Part shown: in pieces, positions 21,701 through 30,749 of the stretch | Numbering within the stretch: the stretch's first letter is position 1 | How the letters are laid out: each line of letters starts with the position of its first letter | From: Pigoraptor vietnamica | Lineage: Eukaryota; Opisthokonta; Filasterea | DNA length: 30,749 bases | NCBI GenBank assembly: GCA_943704525.1 | Contig: CALSCQ010001122.1 | Location: forward strand, 1-30,749 | Direction: 5' to 3' | Program-made: the position numbers and the translations under genes | The notes under the pieces: generated by a model | Databases searched by the model: none | What the model saw: the letters and a program-made list of their open reading frames with translations, nothing else | What the model was told of the DNA's origin: nothing

Positions 21701-24362
21701 CTCGAAGCAGTGACGCAGCAGCATGCTCTTGCCGCATCCCTCCGGCCCCACGAGAATGAAGGGCTCCTTCTGTTCGAGCCACGGCTGGAACAGCGCGAGG
21801 GCGCTCTGGACGTCCGCCGTCCGCACCACGTGCTGCGCGTACAGCTCCTCCACGCTGAGGTCGCGCGGCATGTCGAGCGTATACGCCTTGAGGCGGCCGC
21901 CGCGCGTGTCGTAGTACGAATCGAGAGGGCGGCGGGCGTCGGCGGGCGCCTCCCCGGCCCACTTGAACGCCTCCTTCGCAAAGTTCGCCTGTGCCTCCGG
22001 GTTGAGGTTCGCGCCGAGCCCGCGCACGAGGCCGCAGACAAACTCGAGCTTGCTCTTGACGCCGACAAAGTGCGTCAGGCCATTCATGACGACGCCAACG
22101 CGCGTCGTGTCGACGACGAGTTCCTTCTGCGCAAAGACCCACTCGAGGCCCTTGTAGAACATGTCGTCGATCCACGCCGAGAGCTTCCCCTGGGCCTCTT
22201 CCGGCTGCCGCTGGAGCCACGCCTGCACAAGCACCTTGATGTCCGTGTCCTCGTCCGAGAGGAAAATCATGCCCATACGACTGATGGTCGCCGGCGACGC
22301 CGAGCTGAGGTCGTGCGTCTCGAAGATAAAGTTGACGTTGGGTCCAAACTGGATGCGCTCGCCGCTGGGCATCGTCAGAAGGCGGTTGTCGTCGAGCACC
22401 GAGTTGAGCGACTCGATCCACTCGGGGTCAATGTCGCCGTCGCACACAATCCACGACTGCACGTCCGTCGGCTCCTTCACGACCTGGCGTGCGCTGTACG
22501 TGAGCACGCCGTCGAACCACTCGCGCGTGTCCATGTCGATGTGGCCCAGCAGCTGCGTCTTGGGCATCGCCTTCGGGTTCATCGTGTACTGCTTGACGAC
22601 CCGCTTCAGCCGCTGCAGCGCCGCGCGGAGCACCCGCCACAGCGTCGACTTGCCGCTGCCGCTCGGACCGACAATGACCACGCCCATGCGCTGGCGAGTC
22701 GCTTCGTAAAACTCGAGCATCTTCTTGATTTGGCTCTCGACGACGACGAGCTTCATGTCCTCGCACGTAGCGCGAAGGGCCGCGGCGACGTCGGCGTACT
22801 CAATGTCCGACAGGGGGACGTTCGGGAAGACGTCGCGAACGAGCGCGTCGAAGCGGCGCGAGTCGGCGTACGTCAGCTTGGAGAGCGTGTTGATGCGCAG
22901 GCCCTGCACGACGAGCTGCGCCTCGGTGGCTTCGTCCACCTTGCGGCCCTTGGTGCGCTTGTGCGTCTGCAGCAGCTGGCCGCCCGCGCGGAGCACCGTC
23001 TTGAGGGCGCGGAGGCCCCAGTCGTAGTGCTGCTGCGGAGAGAGGAGCTCGCGGCACAGCGTGAAGATCGAGACGAGCTTGCGGCCGAGCTCCTTCGCGT
23101 TCTTGAACCCCTCCGAGTAAAAGAGCACCTCGGCGATGAGTTCGTTGTCCGGGGCGGCCATCGCGACGGGACGGAAGAGCTGCTTGAGGTTGTCGGGAAG
23201 CTTCTGGCGACCGCCGTAGCCCTTCCCCGCGGGGTTCAGCGTCACGAAGATGCCCGAGTTCGGGTCGATCTCGACCGTGCGCCCGAGCAGCTCCGCGGTC
23301 GGCGCCTTCGCCTTGAGCGCGGCCTGGATGACCTGGATCTGCATCGAGACGGCCGAGAGCACGGCCTCGTCGAGGCGGTTGAACTCGTCAAAGCAGCCCC
23401 ACGCGCCGCACTTGACGAGCCCGATAAAGATGCGGCCCATCGACTTGACGTCGATGCCCTCGTCGCAGTTGAACACGAGCACCTGTCGCCCAAACGCGTA
23501 CCCGAGCGCCTTGACCGACTCTGTCTTGCCGGTGCCGGCGGGGCCGTAGGGGTTGCCGCCAAAGCCCATGTGCATGCCCTGCGTGAGGGTGAGGAAGCAC
23601 TTGTCCGTCAGCGGCGTGTGGACGAGCCGCGCGGCGTTGCCCTGGTACTCGTACGTGTAGGCAAACTCGGCGTCGAACATCTTGATCTGCGTGTTCGGAA
23701 AACAAAGCACTTTTTAACTAAACCATCAAAAGCATCCAGCTCAGCACGGCAAGCATACGCACACATCGAAAGCACGGCAAACGTTGACGTGCACACTGAG
23801 CCCATCCACTTCCCAGGACCCACCTGGCACTTGCCGCCGTCGGCCGTGTACCGCAACTGGCGCTGCCAGTCCCAGTGGTCGGTGGACTTGACGCCGACGT
23901 CCATCAGCCCGTCCACCACATCGACCATGTGGATAATGTCTAGGATAAGCGACTTGAGCTTCAGCTCGAGCACCGCCGTCTCCGCCGACTCCTCGCCGAG
24001 CTCCGTGCTCGTGTACACGTCCAGCTGGTTCTTAAGGTCCTCGTGCAGCTTGCGCAGCTTGTTCTTCGCAAGCGCCTCCTCGCAGCGGCGCGTGAACTGC
24101 ACGTACTCTGCGAGGCACAGAATCTGCGATGGGTACTTGCGCACGTCCTCGCCGCCGTTCGCAGAGAGGCAGTCCTTCAGCAGCTCCTTGAGCGAGTGGC
24201 GCATGGCGTCGGAGAGCTTGTCCAGCCACACTTCCACGTCGTCCGTCATCTGCACGGGGCGCAGCAGGGGCACGACCTCGCCCTCGAGGCTCCGCATGGC
24301 CACCACCGACGTCATCTGGGGAGAGGACAAGTGAGCACGGTGACGCGCACAAACACAAACAC

Positions 24363-24427
<65 letters not shown>

Positions 24428-24458
24428 CACATACACACACAAACACACACACACATAC

Positions 24459-24489
<31 letters not shown>

Positions 24490-27400
24490 AACACACACAC
24501 ACACAAACACACAAACACACACATACACACACAAACACACACACACAAACACACACACACACACATACACACACACACACACACAAACACACAGGCGTGC
24601 AAACAGACAACGCACCTGCGAGTCAAACTCGACCGAGTGAATGCCGCCAAACAGCTTCTTGAGGTGGGCCTGGATGACCGTCGGATTCTTGCTCTGGCCG
24701 AGAATCTCGAGCAGGTCGTCGTCGCCAATGAAATAAAAGCGCGGGAAACGCGTGCGCTTCTCCTCCAAAAACTCGTTGAGCGCCTTTTGGCAGCGACCGA
24801 GCTGGTCGAGAAGGGCGACGAGCGTGTCGCGAATGCCGCTGCGGTTGACGAGCGAGAGAACGCGGTTGTCGCGCGTGATGTCCGACATGATCGCGCGAAA
24901 GTCGTCGTCGACGTGCTTGAAGCGGCCCTGCTCCTTCGGAAGGGCGCCGCGACCAAAGATGGGTTCGAGGTACACCCACTTCCGCTGGATGAGGTTGAGA
25001 TTGTGCAGGTACTCGTCGAGCTCGGCCATGCGCTGCGCACGCGATATTTTGCGTCGGGTGAGTCTCCGGCGATCTTACGTGGAACAGGTTCTTATACGAA
25101 CATGCCAACAGTAGGAGAATGAAACAAACGCATGCAAAGGGGCGCACACGCACGCACGCACGCATGCACGCACGCACCTGCTCCCAGAGCGCGGCCTTGT
25201 CGGCAAAGTGGCCAAAGTAGCTCGAATCCTTCACCGCCTGCAGCAGCGACTGGTTGTCGCCGACCTGGTTCATGAGGTCCTTCCACTCCTTGATCAGCGA
25301 GATGTTCGCGCCGTTCGTGTCCGTATACGACGTCAGCTGGAACACCGCCGACGCGCCCCACATCTCGAGGTCCTGGATGGCCTCGCGGATCGACACCTCC
25401 CCGAGCGCGCGAGAGTGGATCTCCTTGATCGCGATTGCGTTCGACACGATCGCGTCGGCCTTGTCGAGGATGTCGCCAAACGTCAGCCGCTCCAGCGAGG
25501 CGCCCCGCGGGAACTGCAGCAGCCGGAACATCTCGCCCCAGTGGTCCGCCGTCATGACCTCGCCGCGCACGTACGCAAGGTGCGGCACGAGCTCCGTGTA
25601 GCGGTCGACCTCCTTCTGAATGTGCACGCCGATCGCATCGGGCGGGCGCGCGCGCGCCTTCTCCTTCCACTCGTCGAGGAACGTCTCGAACTGCCGCGAG
25701 CGCGACCGGAACGATATCCAGTCCTCCTGCGCCAGCTTGTCGAGCTCGTTGGCAAACTCCTCGTAAAAGCCCCACATGGCCTCGTACGCCTCGACGTCCT
25801 TCGCCACGGCCTCCAGGTCGGGGAAGTCCGGCGCGTCCATGCCAAAGTGCGACGAGTCCTGCACGAGCGACGCCGCCGTCCGCTTGAGGTCGTCCAGCTC
25901 GGCGCGGCGCTCCTTCAGCGACTCGATCGTCGCGCGCGCGGCCTGAGCGTTCTCCATGATGACCTCCTTCGGCTTGAGCTGGTTCCATCGCGCGCTGAAC
26001 TTGTCGAGCTCCAGGCGGAAGTTGTCCGTGCGCGCCATCGTCTGCCCCTTGAGCACCTCGACTTGGTCGCGTATCATCATCTCGTGGGACTCGAGCATCA
26101 GCTCAAAGCGGTCCCAGCGCGACATGAGCGCGTGCACCTCGACGCCGCCGCCCGCGACCGAGCGCAGCAGCTTGTTCTTCAGCTCAATGTGGTGGAAGAG
26201 GTCCTTCACAAAGCCCTTCTCCTTTGACAGCTCTGCGTGGCGCGCGTTCGCCTCGCCAATCTCAGCGACGCTCTGCGGGCGAAGCTCGAGCGCCTCCATC
26301 CCGCGAGAGACGAACGCGTCCACCGCCTCCACGTGCCGCTGAATGGCCTTGCGGAGCGAGTTGAGCAGCGCGTCGTACAGCCGCTGCATGTGGTCGTCGA
26401 TGGTCGCGCGCACGGGCGCAGTCGACACCGTGATGCAATCGACCTTGACCGTGTTGGGCAGCTTCTCGGCCTCGCGTCCCTTCGCCTTGAGCATCTTGAA
26501 ATTGCGCTCCCAATCGACGACCTCGCGCAGGTGCCACTCGACGAGCGTCTCGAGGTCCACGCTGCCGAGCACGACCCAGTCCTTGAATGGGTCCACGACC
26601 TTGGCGAGGCGCGCAAACAGGTCCTCCGCCTTCTGGTAGATGACGCTGAAGCCGCCGGCGTTGCGCTCCGTCATCTTTCGGAAGATCGGGCTGTCGCCGA
26701 CGCCCGCAAACGTCTGCGGCATCGTGATGAACTTCTTCGTCTCGCGGTAGTACTTTGCGCGAATCTCCTCGAGCGGCGGGCGGAACTGCAGCCGCCCCTG
26801 CTTGAAGACGAGCTCGACGGGAATCTCGGGCAGGTTCTCGTTCAGCGACTCGAGGCCAAAACGGTACCGGTACTCGAGGGCCTTGTACAGCTGGTGGTCC
26901 CAGTGGATCAGCCACGGCCGCATGTGCTCCTCGTCGTACCCCTGCGCCTTCAGGTGCGCCACGAGCTCGCGCATCTCGGCGAGAATGCCCTTCCAGCGCT
27001 CGCGGTGCTGCACGACGTCCAGCGACATGAGCTGGACGACCTTCTCTGCCATTGCCGCGTGGACCTTGCGCAGGCGGCGGTTCTCCGTCGTCAGCTTCTC
27101 CGCGACGCTCTGCAGCTTCGAGATGTACTCGTCCACCTCCTTCGTGGGATCGCTCCAGCGGATGGTCAGGCTCTCGCCTGCGACAAAACATGCACCGCGC
27201 GTGAGGCGCACGAAGGGCAAACACAGCACACGCCGACACTAGACACTCCCTAACGCCAACACACGCAATAAAATCTCAACGCGCACACGCACCCTTCGAA
27301 TGCGACCCCTTGATGATCCGCTCAAACTCGTGCGCTGTCCGCAACATGAGCGGCTGCTGGCTCTGAATCATCTCCTGGTCAATCGTGTTGTAAAAGTGCG

Positions 27401-30400
27401 CCACCTGCTTCAAAACCATCGCCTGCCGGTAGAAGCGCTGCGCCGTCGCCGCCGATTTGAGGATCGGCGCCTGGATGGGAAAGCCGAGCGCGGACAGCTG
27501 GCGGACCTGCACGGGGCACGTTCGAACAGATGCGTCAGGTGGCGTGAAATGAGAACCAATAGCAAAACAGTGCTGCACACGCTGCACGGGCACGTTCGAA
27601 AAATTGCGTCAGAAGGTGGCGTGAAATGGGAACCAATATAGCCACACAGTGCTTGAACAGATGCGTCAGCAACGTGCGTGAAATGGAACGAAACAAGGCA
27701 AAACAGTGCCAATGCACGCATGCGCAACAGAGAGCTTTGCGCACCTCGCGCAGCAGCGTGACGAGGCGCTCCGAGTACTGGACGCGCAGCTTTCCCCCGT
27801 GCTTCTCGAGGGTCATGACGGTCGCGTTGGACTGCAGCTGCACCGAGTCGTCTTCATCTTCCAGCGAGTGCGACACGTCCTTCTGCCAGCCCTCAAACAG
27901 CTCGCGCTCGTGCTTGCGGAGGCGCTTCAGCAGCTCGGCGGCCGCGTCGGCAAAGTCGGCTGCGTGCAATAGAGCGGCACGACGATGAGCTCACGAGGGC
28001 TAGCCATATAGTTATGGCCGGCTCAATAACCACGGCCTGTTACTCACCGTGTCCGTGCAGGTCGCCTAGGAGATCGCGCGCGACTTGCACCACCTCCTCG
28101 ACCTTAAGGCACAGCTGGCGCACCCACACGAGATTCGACACGAGCGAAGGGAGGTTCTTTCCAATGGACGACGAGTCATCGCGCCCAGGCTGCATGCACA
28201 CACACGCGCGCACACACACACGCAGAGCAGGCGGTTTAGGGGCAATCACACCAACGCACCTGTACGCCATCGAGTATAGCCGCATACAAGCGCACGAACG
28301 AGTCTCTTTCCACCATCTCGATACGCAACACCACGCTCCACACACCGAATAGCACACATAAATCGACCCAGTCACACCAACACGCGCAACGGACGATTCC
28401 CACAGAGCGCACTCACAATTGCGCGCTGGTTGCTGCGCACGTGGAAGTCCTCCTTCACGGTCTTCAAGTACCCGCTCAGCTGCCCGAGAAGCGTCTCGCG
28501 CTCCGTGGCTGGGACGCAAAAAATTTTCCATCAGTCCTCCCAAACAGTGGCAATTTCTATCACTGGCACGTTGAAACCCACCGAGCTCCCGCCGCACATT
28601 GGGCCGCGTGACGAGGTCGCGGTATCGCTGAAACTCCTTCAGCATCTGCTGTCCGCCGGCGTTCTTGAACTCGCTCGCAAGGCGCGTCGCAATGCGCTCC
28701 TCGGCAGGAGCCATGTTGCGCTCGTACTCGCTCTTGGCCACCTGCGGAGAGCGCAAAGAGAGGGAAACCCAACATCAATCACTGAACTGACTACACACTC
28801 AGCCGCTTGCGCACACACGTCGAGAAAAGTAGTTTCCGTGTGTCCCACCTCCCACATCGGCTGCGTGTACGGGTTGTAGTGGAGTGGTTGGAGCCCCGAG
28901 AAGGCCTGCAATGCTTTGTCCACGCCGAGGCTGCGGCGCTCGTCCGACGTGAGCAGCTGCACGAGCTGGTCGTGCGCAGAGCGGATCGCGAGGACCTCTT
29001 CGAGGCGACCGGCGAGGTTGGCGAGGAACTCGTCCTTGTATGGCTTCCCCTCCCACGCGTGCGCCTCCTCGCGTGGCCACAGCTCCGCCGTCAGCTCGTC
29101 GCAGACCGACTCCCAGCGCGCGCAGATGGTGAGAGCGCCGCGGATGCCGTCGCGCACGGTCACGGCAGGGCCGGCCCAGAGGTCGACAGTGCTCAGCTTG
29201 TGCTGGATGTAACGGCCGAGGGCGCCGCCAATCACCGACAGAAAGTGGGTCATGCGGTCCTCGGGATAGGGGTCAAACTCCGTTTGCGTCCTGTTTTAGC
29301 GATGCAATAGCATGCTATTAAGTTACACCGCAGACACTCTCCATGGGAATCGATGGCACTCGCACGTACGAATTGCGAATCGGACTCTCACCATAGCTTG
29401 TAGAGGACTTCGTTGATTCGTTGCACGAGCTCGTTGACCTCTGCGATGGACATTCCGCTGCGTTCGGAAAACGATATGACGAAGCTGAGGGGGCGCGGGA
29501 AACGGCAGGGCGCACAGACGCGAATGAGAGCGGAAGGCAAAATCGGCGCAGCGCACAGTCCGAGACATGTGTGCATGTGCATGTGCGTGCTCGTTGCAAG
29601 TTCTGAGTGGTGCAATGTACGCGCACAGCTGCAGAGGCACCGCTACATGTGTGCGGCACGCCATGCAGACTAACTTGAGATCGGAGAGGTCCTTGGCGAC
29701 CGGTTGAAGGATTTCCGAGAACGCAGCCGCTTGCTGCCGTGCAATCTGAAGAGGACGCAAACAATGCATGTAAGCAAGTGCTTTGTCAATATGGGCTGAC
29801 TATGGGCAAGTGCCTCCATATGGGCCGACTATGGAAAAGTGCAGGTAGTCCATTGGACGAGGCGCGATTGAGCAAGAGCCAAAGAGTGTTCCTCTCGCAA
29901 TTGAATCGGCGCTCGCAGCATTCGCACAAAACGACAACCCATGTCGACGCACCGTGCTGGAGCCGTTCGACTGGCGTTCGGCCCAGTACTCAATTTCGTG
30001 CGACGGCAGCTGAATAGCCGCAAACTTGTTGCCTGTGGGACAGCGACGTACATGTCAACGATGCAGGAAAGAGATCGAAAAAAAAGTAACTTCTCGCCCC
30101 ATCAGCCAGTGCGAAACGCACGCACGCACGCACGGTGCACGTCCCCTCACTGCCGCGCACGGCAGGCTCCATCCCTTGCACTCACCCGTCGGCTTCTTGC
30201 TCTTCTTCTTGCGGCGCTCGCCGTCGCTGCCGCTGCCGCTCTCGTCGTCGCTGCCCCTGCGACCCTTCTGGCCCTTCGCACCCTGCGAAGTCTCCCCCTC
30301 GCTGTGCCGCAGTGCGCTCCCGAGACCCGCCTCCAGGTCAGACACGAGGCTTTGCAGCTTGGGGTCGATCTTCCGGCTCCACTTCGCGTCCCTATAAATC

Positions 30401-30697
30401 ACATGAACACCCCATTGAGCCGCACATAACTCGAGAGCCACACAGTGGACCAATGGCAGATGACGACGGCGCACGCGCTGCATGCATCGCCGCGCACCTG
30501 AGGAGGAGCGGAGCGAAGACCTTGCTGAGGGCGTGGTAGAAGGTGGTGACGGGCGAGTCGACCATCGACATGGTCTGTATGCAGTCGCGCATGTTGTCTG
30601 GCGTAATCGGCCGCGGCTGGAGCTTCATGAGGAGCAGCGAGTGGCCGCTGCCGCTGTCCTCCGCCGCGGACGCATTGTTGAACACATACAGCTTCTT
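15740..30697 (-). CDS. DYNC2H1: Cytoplasmic dynein 2 heavy chain, IFT retrograde motor (5' partial)
   Basis: Exons, 5' to 3': 30697-30498, 30391-30186, 30032-29953, 29745-29675, 29484-29392, 29290-28849, 28741-28582, 28508-28417, 28189-28048, 27959-27745, 27506-27293, 27177-25178, 25032-24616, 24315-23824 and 23686-15740. All phases agree, giving 4256 codons plus TAA at 15740-15742; animal DYNC2H1 is about 4300 residues. From memory it matches DYNC2H1 almost throughout: tail KKLYVF, GRGALPKEQ, FYFIGDDDLLEILGQS, FFGLPPNIERS, and C-terminus AALFLKQV. AAA1 P-loop GPAGTGKT is at 23523-23546, AAA2 GPSGSGKS at 22646-22669 and AAA3 GPEGCGKS at 21725-21748. AAA4 GRSGVGRRT (20648-20674) has Arg in place of the Walker Lys, as in this family. 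The stalk coiled coil lies around 19000-20000. The motor carries IFT trains from ciliary tip to base. No break is seen; only the extreme N-terminus, probably about ten residues, lies beyond the window. Confidence 0.97.
24350..24593. repeat. DYNC2H1: CA/TG microsatellite in dynein intron
   Basis: About 240 bp of interrupted CA units on the plus strand, so TG on the coding strand, fill most of the intron 24316-24615. Frequent AAAC and ATAC interruptions suggest an old array. On the coding strand the tract is GT-rich and runs to within about 40 bases of the acceptor at 24316. Confidence 0.93.
27518..27710. repeat. DYNC2H1: Three degenerate tandem copies in dynein intron
   Basis: Units of about 58-73 bp start near 27518, 27591 and 27653. 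They share GATGCGTCAG (ATTGCGTCAG in the second), GTGCGTGAAATG-like and GAACCAATA blocks, and end ACAGTGC. They lie in the intron 27507-27744 and run almost to its acceptor on the coding strand, where each copy reads as CTGACGCA followed by a T-rich stretch. Confidence 0.8.
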
Positions 30698-30723
30698 CTG
30701 CACGCGTGCGCATATAAGAGGAA

Positions 30724-30749
30724 GGGGGGGGGGGGGGGGGGGGGGGGGG
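30724..30749. repeat. G26 run at window end (poly-C on dynein coding strand)
   Basis: The window ends inside a pure G run of at least 26 bases. On the dynein coding strand it is a poly-C tract about 25 bases before the acceptor at 30698-30700, again where a polypyrimidine tract would sit. It may be a contig end caused by a sequencing barrier. Confidence 0.93.

Noticed and set aside
21641-24334. Plus-strand open frame of 897 codons opposite the dynein AAA1-AAA3 region
   Set aside because: It has the same compositional origin, and it runs across an intron boundary of the dynein gene.
1-30749. tRNA, rRNA, CRISPR arrays, transposases, viral or LTR elements
   Set aside because: Scanning by eye showed no cloverleaf, rRNA core, spaced direct repeats, transposase or reverse-transcriptase motifs.

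Overview
ORGANISM. This is GC-rich nuclear DNA from a eukaryote, probably a single-celled, ciliated or flagellated protist. I count 36 spliceosomal introns in five genes, and the window carries a nearly full-length heavy chain of the retrograde intraflagellar-transport motor (cytoplasmic dynein 2), which implies a cilium. A receptor tyrosine kinase next to a CHASE-type hybrid histidine kinase suggests a lineage that keeps both signalling styles (for example an apusomonad, a unicellular holozoan, a flagellated amoebozoan or an early fungus). I cannot name the species. The last 26 bases are a pure G run, so the right edge may be a contig end. LAYOUT. 1-64: tail of an intron. 65-3072 (+): receptor tyrosine kinase with an L-domain-like ectodomain, lacking only its upstream signal-peptide exon; seven exons in the window, 784 codons plus stop. 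3299-7544 (+): a tandem copy of the same gene with matching exon phases, including its signal-peptide exon, but with two in-frame stops and five frame changes; I call it a pseudogene. 7545-8088: convergent spacer with a 104-bp tandem duplication. 8089-11720 (-): CHASE hybrid histidine kinase, seven exons, 841 or 859 residues depending on one acceptor. 11721-13014: divergent, relatively AT-rich intergenic region without a recognisable gene. 13015-15351 (+): WD40/coiled-coil protein, four exons, 614 residues, function unknown. 15352-15739: short convergent spacer. 15740-30697 (-): DYNC2H1-type dynein-2 heavy chain, fifteen exons in the window totalling 4256 codons plus stop; only the first few N-terminal residues lie outside. 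HOW THE GENES RELATE. They are separate transcription units, not an operon. Two are membrane sensors (tyrosine kinase and histidine kinase), one is the ciliary motor and one is a possible scaffold. A link between the sensors and the cilium is possible but nothing in the sequence shows it. MOST NOTABLE STRUCTURE. (1) The tandem kinase pair, whose exons and transmembrane segment are patchily near-identical while introns and linkers have diverged. (2) The dynein intron distribution: 14 introns in the N-terminal 38% of the coding sequence, then a single 7.95-kb exon. (3) Poly-C runs in the sense strand just upstream of two 3' splice sites. (4) A strong preference for GTG rather than GTA at 5' splice sites (28 of 36). 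(5) A three-copy degenerate repeat abutting a dynein 3' splice site.
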